This document shows positions 24,120-32,543 of a DNA stretch of 39,147 nt, piece after piece. The notes under the pieces are model-generated. The model saw nothing but the letters and a program-made list of their open reading frames with translations. It was not told where the DNA came from and ran no database searches. The stretch covers positions 1 to 39,147 of the forward strand of contig JAJPJX010000176.1 of the NCBI GenBank assembly GCA_021324015.1. The letters are read 5' to 3'. This DNA is from Solibacteraceae bacterium (lineage in GTDB: Bacteria; Acidobacteriota; Terriglobia; Bryobacterales; Bryobacteraceae). The translations under genes were made by a program, and so were the position numbers. Position 1 is the first letter of the stretch; each line of letters begins with the position of its first letter.

Positions 24120-24392
24120 ATGTGCCTGGCCGTTCCCGGGAAGATCGTGGAAGTGCGGGAAAGCAGCGGTGTGCGGATGGCCACCATCGACTTCGGCGGC
24201 ATCCGGCGGGAGGCTTGCCTGGAATATGTTCCCGAAGCCGGGGAGGGCGATTACGTGATGGTCCACGTGGGCTTTGCGATCAGCCGCGTGGATGCCGACG
24301 AGGCGGCCCGCACGCTGGAACTGCTGCGGGAGATGGATCAGCTCGCCGAAGCCGGGCCGGAAGAGCCCGGAGGCCCGGATGAAGTACCTTGA
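24120..24392 (+). CDS. hypC: hydrogenase maturation chaperone HypC
   Basis: The 90-residue protein starts with M-C-L-A-V-P-G-K, the invariant HypC/HybG N-terminus in which Cys2 binds the iron being decorated with CN and CO ligands. The following beta-barrel (residues 9-60) has [10 protein letters not shown] and [12 protein letters not shown]. HypC carries the Fe(CN)2CO group between HypD and the large subunit of NiFe hydrogenase. It overlaps hypD by 14 nt. No hydrogenase genes occur in the window. Confidence 0.95.
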   Translation: MCLAVPGKIVEVRESSGVRMATIDFGGIRREACLEYVPEAGEGDYVMVHVGFAISRVDADEAARTLELLREMDQLAEAGPEEPGGPDEVP

Positions 24393-25482
24393 CGAGTACC
24401 GGGACGCCGGACTGGCCGGGAAGCTGGCGGAGCAGATCCGGCGCACGGCGACGCGGCCGGCCGCGCTGATGGAAATCTGCGGGGGCCAGACGCACTCGAT
24501 CGTCAAGTACGGCCTGGACGAACTGCTGCCGCGGGAGGTGGAACTGGTGCACGGTCCGGGCTGCCCGGTGTGCGTGACGCCGCTGGAGATGCTGGACCGG
24601 GCGCACGCCATCGCGCGGCGGCCGGAGGTCATCTTCTGTTCGTTCGGCGATATGCTGCGTGTGCCGGGATCGCGCGGGGACCTGTTCCAGATCAAGGCCG
24701 AGGGCGGCGACGTGCGGGTGGTGTATTCGCCGCTGGACTGCCTGAAGCTGGCGCGGGCGCATCCGGACCGGCAGGTGGTGTTCTTCGCGGTAGGATTTGA
24801 AACCACGGCCCCGGCCAACGCCATGGCGGTATGGCAGGCGCGCGCGCAGGGGCTGGCGAACTTCTCCGTGCTGGTTTCGCACGTGCTCGTGCCTCCGGCG
24901 ATCACTGGGATCCTGGAATCGCCGAACAACCGCGTGCAGGCGTTCCTGGGCCCGGGGCACGTGTGCGCGGTGATGGGCTGGCGGGAGTACGAACCGCTGG
25001 CGGCGCGCTACCGCGTCCCGGTGGTGATCACGGGCTTTGAGCCGGTGGACCTGCTGGAAGGGATTTTGATGGCCGTGCGGCAGCTCGCACAGGGACGCGC
25101 GGAAGTGGAGAATCAATATGCCCGGGCGGTCACGCGGGAAGGCAACCCGGAGGCGCAACGCAGGATGTTCCAGGTGTTCGAGACCTGCGACCGGGCGTGG
25201 CGGGGCATCGGCGTGATCCCGGAGAGCGGCTACCGGCTGCGGCCGGAGTTTCAGGAGTTCGACGCGGGGCGGAGGTTCGAAGTGGAAAGCATCCGGCCCG
25301 AGGAGCCGGAGGCGTGCATCAGCGGGCTGGTGCTGCAAGGCGTGAAGAAGCCGCACGACTGCCCGGCGTTCGCGAAAGAGTGCACGCCCCAGACGCCGCT
25401 GGGCGCCACCATGGTTTCGGCCGAGGGGGCCTGCGCCGCCTATTACAACTACGGACGTCACCTGGTGCGCCATGCCGAATGA
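24379..25482 (+). CDS. hypD: hydrogenase maturation protein HypD
   Basis: I start at ATG 24379 (preceded by CGGAGG), giving 367 residues, the usual HypD size. Cys34 in M-E-I-C-G-G-Q-T-H and Cys62/Cys65 in [10 protein letters not shown] are the conserved iron-binding and thiol-relay positions. The 4Fe-4S region has C-T-P-Q-T-P-L-G and G-A-C-A-A-Y-Y near the C-terminus, and G-F-E-T-T-A-P is present. HypD is the scaffold where Fe(CN)2CO is assembled with HypC. It overlaps hypC and hypE (11 nt). Confidence 0.96.
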   Translation: MKYLDEYRDAGLAGKLAEQIRRTATRPAALMEICGGQTHSIVKYGLDELLPREVELVHGPGCPVCVTPLEMLDRAHAIARRPEVIFCSFGDMLRVPGSRGDLFQIKAEGGDVRVVYSPLDCLKLARAHPDRQVVFFAVGFETTAPANAMAVWQARAQGLANFSVLVSHVLVPPAITGILESPNNRVQAFLGPGHVCAVMGWREYEPLAARYRVPVVITGFEPVDLLEGILMAVRQLAQGRAEVENQYARAVTREGNPEAQRRMFQVFETCDRAWRGIGVIPESGYRLRPEFQEFDAGRRFEVESIRPEEPEACISGLVLQGVKKPHDCPAFAKECTPQTPLGATMVSAEGACAAYYNYGRHLVRHAE

Positions 25483-26518
25483 CTTCACGCTTTCCTGCCC
25501 GCCGCCGTTCACGCCGCGCAAGACCGTGGTGCTGGGACACGGCAGCGGGGGGAAGCTGAGCGCGCAACTGATCCGCGAGATCTTCCTGCCGGCCTTCGAT
25601 AATCCCTGGCTGCGCAAGCTGGACGACCAGGCGGTGATTTCGATCGACGGCGGCCGGATCGCCTTCACCACGGACGCGTTTGTGGTGACGCCGCTGTTTT
25701 TCCCCGGGGGCGACATCGGCGAGCTGGCGGTGAACGGCACGGTGAACGACCTGGCGATGAGCGGGGCGCGGCCGGTTTGCCTTTCAGCGGCGTTCATTCT
25801 GGAAGAGGGTTTTCCGCTGGAGGACCTGGCGCGCGTGACGCAGTCGATGGCGCGCGCCGCCGCCGCGGCGGGAGTGGCCATCGCGACGGGCGACACCAAG
25901 GTGGTGAACAAGGGCTCGGCCGACCGGATGTTCGTGACCACCGCGGGGATCGGAGTAGTGCCCGAGGGCGTGGAGATTTCGGCTTCGAACGCGCGGCCCG
26001 GAGACCGGGTGCTGCTGAGCGGCACCATCGGCGATCACGGCATGGCGGTGATGTCGCGGCGCGAAGGGCTGGAGTTCGACGGCGCCATCCTGTCCGACAC
26101 CGCGCCGCTCGACCGGCTGGTGGAGGCCATGCTGGCGGCGGGCGAGATCCACGCGCTGCGCGATCCCACGCGCGGCGGCCTGGGCACCTCGCTGTGCGAG
26201 ATGGCCGCGGCGTCGAAGGTGGGCGTGGAGATCGACGCGCGGCTTATCCCGGTGCGCGAGGAGGTGCGCGCGGCCTGCGAGCTGCTGGGACTGGATCCGC
26301 TGTTCGTGGCCAACGAGGGCAAGCTGGTTTCGTTCGTGCGCGCGGAGGACGCCGGCGCGGTGCTGGCAGCCATGCGGCAGCGGCCGGAAGGGCGAGAGGC
26401 CGCCATCATCGGCGAGGCAGTCGCGGCGCATCCGGGCATGGTGCTCATGAAGACGGAGATCGGGGGCACGCGCGTGGTGGATTTGCCGTTCGGGGAGCAA
26501 TTGCCGCGGATTTGTTAA
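25472..26518 (+). CDS. hypE: hydrogenase maturation protein HypE
   Basis: The 348-residue protein has the HypE/PurM-like fold. Visible motifs are G-H-G-S-G-G-K near the front, [28 protein letters not shown] near 80-99, D-T-K-V-V and D-P-T-R-G-G-L-G-T. The chain ends with P-R-I-C, the obligatory C-terminal cysteine that is converted to thiocyanate as CN donor. HypE works with carbamoyltransferase HypF, which must lie elsewhere, as must HypA/HypB. It is the last gene of hypCDE. Confidence 0.96.
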   Translation: MPNDFTLSCPPPFTPRKTVVLGHGSGGKLSAQLIREIFLPAFDNPWLRKLDDQAVISIDGGRIAFTTDAFVVTPLFFPGGDIGELAVNGTVNDLAMSGARPVCLSAAFILEEGFPLEDLARVTQSMARAAAAAGVAIATGDTKVVNKGSADRMFVTTAGIGVVPEGVEISASNARPGDRVLLSGTIGDHGMAVMSRREGLEFDGAILSDTAPLDRLVEAMLAAGEIHALRDPTRGGLGTSLCEMAAASKVGVEIDARLIPVREEVRAACELLGLDPLFVANEGKLVSFVRAEDAGAVLAAMRQRPEGREAAIIGEAVAAHPGMVLMKTEIGGTRVVDLPFGEQLPRIC

Positions 26519-26522
26519 AGGA

Positions 26523-26534
26523 GCTTGGGCAAGC
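26523..26534. other. short inverted repeat between hypE and the AIM24 gene
   Basis: GCTTG and CAAGC pair perfectly over 5 bp around GG, 5 nt past the hypE stop and 5 nt before the TATAAT at 26540. It could be a small terminator-like hairpin or an operator. Confidence 0.3.
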
Positions 26535-26539
26535 CGCGA

Positions 26540-26545
26540 TATAAT
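26540..26545 (+). promoter_or_regulatory. -10 box (TATAAT) of the first AIM24 gene
   Basis: A perfect TATAAT lies 8 nt before ATG 26554, indicating a new and probably leaderless transcription unit after hypE. Confidence 0.55.
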
Positions 26546-26553
26546 CCGAGGCT

Positions 26554-27390
26554 ATGACTGACGCTGCTCATAGCCCCGCAGCCGAGCCTTTCGAGCGAAT
26601 CCAGTGCCAGTGGTGCCAGAGCATGAACGAGAAGTCCGCGCTGGCCTGCCGGGCCTGCGGGGCGCCTCTGGATATCCGCAACCTGGTGAGTGAATCGGGA
26701 TGGCGCGAAGCCCCGCGCATTCGCGACATGACCCAGATTCAGTTCGGCTCCAGCACCTGCCAGGTGGAAGGCGAGATCGTGCCGGCGGCGGAGATCCATC
26801 TGGGGCCGGCCGATTCGGTCTTCTTCGAGCATCACGTGATGCTCTGGAAGGAAGAGCAGGTGGCCATGTCGGTGATGCAGATTTCCGGAGGGCTGCGGCG
26901 CGTCTTTGCCGGCATGCCCTTCCTCATCAGCGTGGCCACAGGTCCCGGGCGCATCGCTTTTTCCCGCGATGCCACGGGCGAGCTGGTGGTCCTGCCGCTA
27001 CATCCGGGCATGGAGCTGGACGTTCGGGAGCACGCCTTCCTGCTTTGCTCCCACCAGGTGGCCTACTCCTTCGTTCGGATCAAGGGTCTGTCCAACATTC
27101 TTTTCGGCGGGCAGGGCATGTACATGGACCGCTTTGTCACCATGGGAGCGCCTGGCCTGCTGATCCTGCACGGTTACGGGAATGTGTTCGAGCGCCGGCT
27201 CGCCCCCGGGGAAAGCATCCTGGTGGAGCCCGGCGCGTTTTTGTATAAGGATTCCTCGGTCACCATGAATGTGGAGATCCAGAGGCTGGGCACCGGGCTG
27301 TTCGGGGGAACCAACATGAGCCTCGCGCGGATGACGGGCCCCGGCCGCGTCGGAATTCAGTCCATGTACGTGCACCATCACACCGAGTGA
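26554..27390 (+). CDS. zinc-ribbon AIM24-family protein (copy 1)
   Basis: The 278-residue protein has an N-terminal zinc ribbon (Cys18, 21, 32, 35). An AIM24/TIGR00266 beta-domain follows, with V-E-G-E-I-V-P-A-A-E-I-H-L-G, H-H-V-M-L-W-K-E near residues 90-98, the A-T-G-P-G-R-I-A-F-S element, L-H-P-G-M-E-L-D-V-R-E-H and the closing T-G-P-G-R-V-G-I-Q-S. The family forms trimeric beta-helices; bacterial members pair with SPFH and zinc-ribbon proteins and are linked to membrane stress or tellurite-resistance-like modules. Biochemical function is unknown. It is followed after 4 nt by a longer paralogue. Confidence 0.85.
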   Translation: MTDAAHSPAAEPFERIQCQWCQSMNEKSALACRACGAPLDIRNLVSESGWREAPRIRDMTQIQFGSSTCQVEGEIVPAAEIHLGPADSVFFEHHVMLWKEEQVAMSVMQISGGLRRVFAGMPFLISVATGPGRIAFSRDATGELVVLPLHPGMELDVREHAFLLCSHQVAYSFVRIKGLSNILFGGQGMYMDRFVTMGAPGLLILHGYGNVFERRLAPGESILVEPGAFLYKDSSVTMNVEIQRLGTGLFGGTNMSLARMTGPGRVGIQSMYVHHHTE

Positions 27391-27394
27391 GCCC

Positions 27395-28390
27395 ATGTTC
27401 TGCGTAAACTGCGGTACCCCGCTTCGAGAAGGCCAGAATTTCTGCGAAGGCTGCGGCAAAGCCGTGCCACGCGCCGCTGCGGCTGCCACACCTCCGCCCC
27501 CGCGGGCGGCAAAGGCGAGCGCGCGCTGCCAGTGGTGCGGGGCGGACGCGGATGCGGCGGACGCCGCCTGCCCCCGCTGCGGCGCGGCTCTGGCGCGGCC
27601 GCCAGCCGCCACCGAAAGCGGCTGGACCGAGTTGCCCGCGCGCAAGGACATGGCCAAGCTTCAGTTCGGCAACTCCTCCTGCCAGATCGAGGGCCTCTAT
27701 GTGCCGGTCGCGGATATGAACCTGGCCGCCGGCGACAGCGTCTACTTTACGCACCACGTGCTGCTCTGGAAAGAGCCGCAGGTGAATATCAGCGTGATGT
27801 CGCTCAAAGGCGCCTGGAAGCGCATGTTCGCGGGCCTGCCGCTAATAATGACCCAGGCAGAAGGGCCCGGGCGCATCGCGTTCTCGAAGGACGATCCCGG
27901 GGAGCTCATCCCGGTCGCCCTCCAGCCGGGCCAGTCCATCGATGTGCGCGAGCACATGCTGCTCGCGGCCACCTCCAACGTCGCCTACGACTGGTTTCAG
28001 ACCAACATCTGGTTCGAGACCAAAGAAGACAAGAACACGGAGACCCACTACCCGGTGGGCCGCTTCATGGACCGCTTCACGGCCTCGCACACTCCGGGGC
28101 TGCTGCTGTTGCACGCGGGCGGCAATATTTTCGTGCGCAACCTGGCGCCCGGGCAGACCATCCTGGTGAAGCCCAGCGCCCTGGTGTTCAAGGATCCGGC
28201 GGTCGAGATGCAGCTCCACTTCGAACAACCCGGAGCGATCTACGCGACCTGGCGCCCCTGGGGGAACCGGTACCTGTGGCTGCGCCTCAGCGGACCCGGC
28301 CGGGTGGCCATACAGTCCGTCTTCGAGCGGATTGAAGGCGAGTCGCGGAATATGACCCGCTGGTCCAACGCCACTGTCACCCGCTGGTAG
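27395..28390 (+). CDS. zinc-ribbon AIM24-family protein (copy 2)
   Basis: This 331-residue paralogue of the preceding protein has two zinc ribbons: Cys3, 6, 17, 20 and Cys45, 48, 59, 62. The second matches the single ribbon of copy 1 (C-Q-W-C start). A Pro/Ala linker separates them. The AIM24 domain keeps H-H-V-L-L-W-K-E, A-E-G-P-G-R-I-A-F-S, Q-P-G-Q-S-I-D-V-R-E-H and S-G-P-G-R-V-A-I-Q-S, and has an insertion (E-T-K-E-D-K-N-T-E-T-H-Y) near residue 210 absent from copy 1. The tandem arrangement suggests duplication and a hetero-oligomer. It converges on the SPFH gene with a 13-nt gap. Confidence 0.85.
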   Translation: MFCVNCGTPLREGQNFCEGCGKAVPRAAAAATPPPPRAAKASARCQWCGADADAADAACPRCGAALARPPAATESGWTELPARKDMAKLQFGNSSCQIEGLYVPVADMNLAAGDSVYFTHHVLLWKEPQVNISVMSLKGAWKRMFAGLPLIMTQAEGPGRIAFSKDDPGELIPVALQPGQSIDVREHMLLAATSNVAYDWFQTNIWFETKEDKNTETHYPVGRFMDRFTASHTPGLLLLHAGGNIFVRNLAPGQTILVKPSALVFKDPAVEMQLHFEQPGAIYATWRPWGNRYLWLRLSGPGRVAIQSVFERIEGESRNMTRWSNATVTRW

Positions 28391-28417
28391 CGCCCGCAGG
28401 CAGCTATTGTTGGGCGC
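28390..28417. terminator. possible shared hairpin between convergent genes
   Basis: GCGCCC (28390-28395) and GGGCGC (28412-28417) can pair around 16 nt, spanning the 13-nt gap between AIM24 copy 2 and the SPFH gene. There is no T-run, so the terminator call is weak. Confidence 0.25.
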
Positions 28418-29399
28418 CGCCGCACTCCGGGCAGAACCGCGCGGCCCGGGGGATGGACTTGCCGCAGTTCATGCAGAACTTCGTACCACCCGCCGCGACG
28501 GGGGCGGCAGGGGCGGGGGGAGCCTGAGGCGGCGCGGGTTCGGGAGCCTGCGGCTTCATCGCGTTCATCATTTGCTGCGCCATCACCAGCCCGGCGCCCA
28601 GGCCGGCGCCGATGCCCGCCGCGCCGCCGCCTTCGTTGGCCGCCGCGATGGGCATGGACTGCGCCACCTGGAACTGCGTGTAGCGGTTCATGTCGCCGAG
28701 CATGTTCATCCCGATGCGCTGATCCAGCATCTTCTGGAGTTCTTCGGGCAGCGAGATATTCTCCACCACGAAGCTGTCGAGCCACAGCCCGAGGTCGGCA
28801 AACACCGGCCGCAGAGCCGCCAGCATCGTGTCGGCGAGCCGCGCCTGGCTGCCGGCCATATCGAGGAAATTGACGTTGGCGTTGGCAAACGCGTCCGTCA
28901 TCCGACCCACGATGGTGTTGCGCAGTTGGCCTTCCAGGTCGCTGACGTGGTACACCTCGCGCGAGCCGCTCACCTTTTCATAGAAGACCCTGGGATCGGC
29001 GATGCGGTACGCATAGATGCCGTAGGCGCGCATCCGTACGGCGCCGAACTCCCGGTCGCGGATGGTGATGGGCGTGGCCGTGCCCCACTTCTGATCGATC
29101 CGCAGGCGGGACGAAAAGAAATAGACGTCGGACTTGAAGGGGGACTTGAACGCCTTGTCCCAGTTGAGCAGATTCGTCAGCAGCGGCAGGGTGTGGGTGC
29201 TCAGGGTGTAGAGGCCCGGAGAAAACACGTCGGCGATGCGGCCTTCGTTGACGAACACGGCCATTTGCGAATCGCGGACGGTCAGCCGGGCGCCGGTCTG
29301 AATCTCCTGATCCTCCATGGGGAATCGCCAGGCGAGCACCGCATCGCCCGACTCGGTCCACTGAATGACATCGATAAACTGTTTGGAGAAGAAGCTCAT
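28404..29399 (-). CDS. SPFH-domain protein with C-terminal zinc ribbon (COG4260/YdjI type)
   Basis: The 331-residue protein has an SPFH/Band-7-like domain over about residues 15-230: F-I-D-V-I-Q-W at the start, then F-V-N-E-G-R-I-A-D-V-F-S-P-G-L-Y-T-L and D-R-E-F-G-A-V-R-M-R-A-Y-G-I-Y. A Gly/Ala-rich amphipathic segment (G-G-A-A-G-I-G-A-G-L-G-A-G) and a Pro-rich linker come next. A zinc ribbon with Cys309, 312, 323 and 326 ends the chain. This is the 'virion core protein / stomatin-like with Zn-ribbon' group. Members sit on membranes as scaffolds. It faces the two AIM24 genes, whose ribbons are of the same type. Confidence 0.87.
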   Translation of the reverse strand: MSFFSKQFIDVIQWTESGDAVLAWRFPMEDQEIQTGARLTVRDSQMAVFVNEGRIADVFSPGLYTLSTHTLPLLTNLLNWDKAFKSPFKSDVYFFSSRLRIDQKWGTATPITIRDREFGAVRMRAYGIYAYRIADPRVFYEKVSGSREVYHVSDLEGQLRNTIVGRMTDAFANANVNFLDMAGSQARLADTMLAALRPVFADLGLWLDSFVVENISLPEELQKMLDQRIGMNMLGDMNRYTQFQVAQSMPIAAANEGGGAAGIGAGLGAGLVMAQQMMNAMKPQAPEPAPPQAPPAPAAPVAAGGTKFCMNCGKSIPRAARFCPECGGAQQ

Positions 29400-29480
29400 A
29401 ATGGTTCCCGGCCTTCCTGGTGGACGCCGCGCATCCGGCGACAGGGTACATGATAGCGAAGTTTGCGGAAGACCGCCGGG

Positions 29481-30695
29481 CTATTCTTCGTGATAGACTT
29501 CGATGCCCACGTCGTCGCGGGACTCGATACACGCGTAGACCGTGCCGTCCTCGTCCACGGTGGCCGCCTTAACACCCCACTCGTTGACGCTGCGCAAGGG
29601 CGGCCAGCTCGTCACGAAAGTGCCGTTGTTGTTGTACTTCATGATGCTGTTGCGGTTGTCCTTATCGCGCGCCATGAGGTAGGCGTCTCCCCAGCGGTCG
29701 CTGGTCATGGCGTGCCAGTGGGTGGGGCCGCCGGTCCGGCTCACGGGCGCGAAATCGAACAGGAAGCGCCCGTCGCCGGTGAACTTCTGGCAGGGGCCGT
29801 GATAGTTGGAAACGAACAGATCGCCGTTGACGTCCCCGCCCAGGCCGTGCGGCGCGTGGAACTCCCCGGGCCCGCGGCCGTCTTTTCCCCACTGGAAGAG
29901 GAATTTCCCGGCATCGCTGAAGACCATGATGCGGCTGTTGTCCACGTCGGCGGCATATAACCGGTTCCCGCTGCCGAACCAGATGGCATGCACGCGCAGC
30001 ATTTCGCCGGGCGCCGTGCCTTTCCTGCCGAACTGAAACAGAAATTTGCCGGAGGGGCTGAAGACCTCGATGCGCCCGTTGTTGGCGTCGGCGATGAAGA
30101 TATTTCCGGAGGGGTCCACCTGCACGTCGCGCGGGCCGTTGAACTGCCCTGGCCCGCTGCCTGGCCCCAAGCCGACCTCCCCGAGGTAGCGGCCCTGCCG
30201 GGTGTAGCGGTAGACGTGCGCGGGAGTCGAGTCCACAATGATCAAGTTGCCGTCGTGGCCGATCGCGACGGCGTGCGGGTCGATGAACCGGCCCGGTCCC
30301 GAGCCTTTCTCGCCGAAGCGGGACACCAGCTTGTAGGCGGGAGGCGCCTCCCCGATCACCACGGTTGCCCAGGCGTGCAGCCGGGCCGGCCGGGGGACGA
30401 CCGCGCCGATGTGGATCTCGCGCGGCACGGGGGCCGCGGCGGGGGCGGTATAGACGCCGGCCGGGGAGATCCGCCCGAGGGCCGTGTTGCCTCCCGGAAC
30501 GCCGTTGACGGACCATTCCTCAACGCGCCCCGGCTGGCCCGCCATTTCCACGCGGAATGGCTGCGACGCGCCCGGGGCCACGTGCGCCAGCGAGGGGCTA
30601 ATGAGCGGGCGTTCGGGCCCCTGTCCGCCGCCCGCCAGGACGGGCAAAGGCAGCAGAAGAGGCACCAGCACCGCCAATGTTCCGGATGCGCGCAT
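29481..30695 (-). CDS. exported NHL-repeat beta-propeller protein
   Basis: The 404-residue product has a signal peptide (residues 1-21). An Ig-like segment (about 30-115) carries G-R-I-S-P-A-G-V-Y-T-A-P, a motif seen in bacterial Ig-like repeats. Then comes an NHL propeller with repeated F-G-x-x-G-x-x-P-G-x-F, V-D-P-S-G-N-I-F-I-A-D and R-I-x-V-F-S-x-x-G-K-F-L-F-Q elements. It is likely periplasmic or outer-surface and may bind carbohydrate or protein; NHL proteins related to peptidyl-alpha-hydroxyglycine lyase exist, but no catalytic signature was placed. It lies 21 nt downstream of the DapA-like gene in the same direction, so is probably co-transcribed. Confidence 0.85.
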   Translation of the reverse strand: MRASGTLAVLVPLLLPLPVLAGGGQGPERPLISPSLAHVAPGASQPFRVEMAGQPGRVEEWSVNGVPGGNTALGRISPAGVYTAPAAAPVPREIHIGAVVPRPARLHAWATVVIGEAPPAYKLVSRFGEKGSGPGRFIDPHAVAIGHDGNLIIVDSTPAHVYRYTRQGRYLGEVGLGPGSGPGQFNGPRDVQVDPSGNIFIADANNGRIEVFSPSGKFLFQFGRKGTAPGEMLRVHAIWFGSGNRLYAADVDNSRIMVFSDAGKFLFQWGKDGRGPGEFHAPHGLGGDVNGDLFVSNYHGPCQKFTGDGRFLFDFAPVSRTGGPTHWHAMTSDRWGDAYLMARDKDNRNSIMKYNNNGTFVTSWPPLRSVNEWGVKAATVDEDGTVYACIESRDDVGIEVYHEE

Positions 30696-30716
30696 AGGAC
30701 AGGCTCTCTCAGAAGG

Positions 30717-31610
30717 TCACGAGGCGAGGGCCTGCCGGATGTGTTCTTCCTGGGCCTGCGAAGCCGGCGGCATGGGCGGGCGCGGCACGCCTCCTTCGCG
30801 CCCCTGAAGCCGCATGGCGGCGCGCACGGTGGCCGGCAGGTTGGGCGCGTCCATGGCGTTCCAGAGACGCAGCAAACGCTTGTGGATGCGCAGAGCCTCG
30901 TCCTGGCGGCCCTCTCTCACCGCGTTCCACAACGCCACGGACGATTTCGGCGCCGCGGTGAGGATCGCGGCGATGGAGCCGTGCGCGCCCAACTGGAACG
31001 ACGGGTAGAGCAGGGCATCCACCGCGGAGAGAATCCGCACGCGGTCCGCGATGCCCGCATCTTCGACCAGCAGCAGGAGGTCCGCCAGGGTTTTCATGTC
31101 GCTGGCGCTCTGCTTGACCCCAACCACGCCCTCGACGTCGCGCAGGATGCGAACCAGCAAGGGCGGCAGCAGATAACACCAGGGAATCACGTTGTAGATA
31201 ATCACCGGCAGGCCGCTCTCGCCGGCGATGGCGGCGAAATGCCGGAGCAGGGAATCGTCGTCGGGGCGAAACACATAGTGCACCGGCGTGATCTGCAGCG
31301 CAGCGACGCCCAGATCAGCGACCGCCCGGGCGCGCTCGGCGGCGGCGGCGGTGCTGTTCGTGATGATGCCGGCGATCACCGGCACGCGGCCGCGCGCCTC
31401 CTCCACCGTCCAGGCCACCAGGCGGCGCGTCTCTTCGGTCGAAAGCGTGTGGCCTTCGCCGGTGCTGCCGCCCACGGCCAGACCGTGCACACCCGCCGTT
31501 TCGATCAGATAGCGCACGTCCGCGCGGTGCGCCTGCTCGTCGATGCTGTTGTCCTGCCGGAACGGCGTCACCATGGGTGGGATGATGCCGTGAATATCGG
31601 AAAGGTTCAT
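30717..31610 (-). CDS. DapA/DHDPS-family aldolase, probably for a 2-keto-3-deoxy sugar acid
   Basis: The 297-residue TIM-barrel protein has the family motifs G-G-S-T-G-E-G-H-T-L-S (47-57), catalytic Tyr139 in I-I-Y-N-V-I-P and Schiff-base Lys166 in G-V-V-G-V-K-Q-S-A-S-D. True lysine-pathway DapA has G-T-T-G-E; the G-S-T-G-E form and the adjacent sugar-acid genes point to a pyruvate aldolase or dehydratase for sugar acids. The product of the divergently encoded L-fuconate dehydratase, 2-keto-3-deoxy-L-fuconate, is a reasonable substrate. The start overlaps the IclR gene stop by 4 nt. Confidence 0.85.
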   Translation of the reverse strand: MNLSDIHGIIPPMVTPFRQDNSIDEQAHRADVRYLIETAGVHGLAVGGSTGEGHTLSTEETRRLVAWTVEEARGRVPVIAGIITNSTAAAAERARAVADLGVAALQITPVHYVFRPDDDSLLRHFAAIAGESGLPVIIYNVIPWCYLLPPLLVRILRDVEGVVGVKQSASDMKTLADLLLLVEDAGIADRVRILSAVDALLYPSFQLGAHGSIAAILTAAPKSSVALWNAVREGRQDEALRIHKRLLRLWNAMDAPNLPATVRAAMRLQGREGGVPRPPMPPASQAQEEHIRQALAS

Positions 31611-32434
31611 AGGGTTTGCCGTTCGAAGTACCTGGCCACGGTGCGGGCGGCGGTGGTCACGTGCGTGGCGTACTCCTCAAGCACGTTCGCTTGCATGCGC
31701 ACGCCCGGGCCGGAGACACTGATCGCCGCCACCGTGTGCAGCAGCGCATCGGCAATGGGGGCAGCCACGCAACAGACGCCTGGCTCGCTTTCCTCCCGGT
31801 CCAGCGCGTAGCCGCGGCTGCGGATGCCTTGGATCTCGCGTTCGATGCCCGCCCGGGTGGTGAAAGTGGCCGGGGTGAAGCGCGGCATTCCCCGGCGGGC
31901 CAGGATGTCGGCGGCCTCCCGGGTGGGCAGGACGCTGAGCATCGCCTTGCCCAGGCTCGAGGAGTGCAGCGGCCAGCGGGTGCCCACGTCGCCGCGCGTG
32001 TGCAACTGGCGGGTGGATTCCATGGACGCGATGATCAGCACCTGGCCCTGGGAGAGCATGCCCAGCTTGACGGTCTCGCCGGTGGTCTCCGCCAGCCGGG
32101 ACAGGACGGGGCGGGCGCGCGACAGCACGTCGGCGCCGCGCGCGAAGGTGAACCCGAGTTCGAGGGCCCGCGGGCCCAACCGGTAGCTGTGCGTGTCCGG
32201 ATCCTGGCGCACGAGATCGAAGGCCTGCAACGTGCGCAGGAGGTTGTGCGCGGTGCTCTTCGGCATGTGCGCCGCGCGGGCCAGGTCTGACAGGCTCCAC
32301 GAGGTAACCTGCGGGGTGAAGCGCACCAGCAGCTCGAGCGCCTTGCGCACGGAGGAGACGCCATAGTCCCGGGAAACAGGCGCCAGGGTGTTCAGTGATT
32401 CTGAACCAGATGAAGTGGCAGCCGATTGTGTCAC
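31607..32434 (-). CDS. IclR-family transcriptional regulator
   Basis: I choose GTG 32434, 9 nt downstream of a TATATT box, giving 275 residues; the frame is open to a TTG at 32473. The N-terminal winged helix (S-S-V-R-K-A-L-E-L-L, then S-L-S-D-L-A-R-A-A-H-M-P-K-S-T-A-H-N-L-L) is the IclR DNA-binding domain. The C-terminal effector domain has L-G-K-A-M-L-S-V-L and a G-V-C-C-V-A-A-P-I element. Regulators of this family respond to small organic acids and usually control the divergent or adjacent catabolic operon, here both the DapA-NHL and the fuconate dehydratase operons. The 3' end overlaps the DapA-like gene. Confidence 0.88.
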   Translation of the reverse strand: MTQSAATSSGSESLNTLAPVSRDYGVSSVRKALELLVRFTPQVTSWSLSDLARAAHMPKSTAHNLLRTLQAFDLVRQDPDTHSYRLGPRALELGFTFARGADVLSRARPVLSRLAETTGETVKLGMLSQGQVLIIASMESTRQLHTRGDVGTRWPLHSSSLGKAMLSVLPTREAADILARRGMPRFTPATFTTRAGIEREIQGIRSRGYALDREESEPGVCCVAAPIADALLHTVAAISVSGPGVRMQANVLEEYATHVTTAARTVARYFERQTL

Positions 32435-32443
32435 GTGAGATCG

Positions 32444-32449
32444 AATATA
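32444..32449 (-). promoter_or_regulatory. -10 box (TATATT) of the IclR gene
   Basis: TATATT on the minus strand lies 9 nt before GTG 32434, inside a notably AT-rich block (32441-32457) between the two divergent operons. Confidence 0.4.
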
Positions 32450-32531
32450 TTTTATCTGTGCGTGAGGCGTCAATTGGCTGTTCGGCCATGCTGAACAGCG
32501 CCGCGGCTCGCGAGGAGCGCGGCGGTTGCGT

Positions 32532-32537
32532 CACAAT
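32532..32537 (+). promoter_or_regulatory. possible -10 box (CACAAT) of the fuconate dehydratase operon
   Basis: CACAAT ends 6 nt before ATG 32544. There is no Shine-Dalgarno site. The match to consensus is modest, and the spacing fits the leaderless pattern. Confidence 0.3.
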
Positions 32538-32543
32538 CAACCT

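Noticed and set aside
24120-26518. A complete hydrogenase gene cluster
   Set aside because: Only hypC, hypD and hypE are present; no structural hydrogenase or other hyp gene was found in the window.
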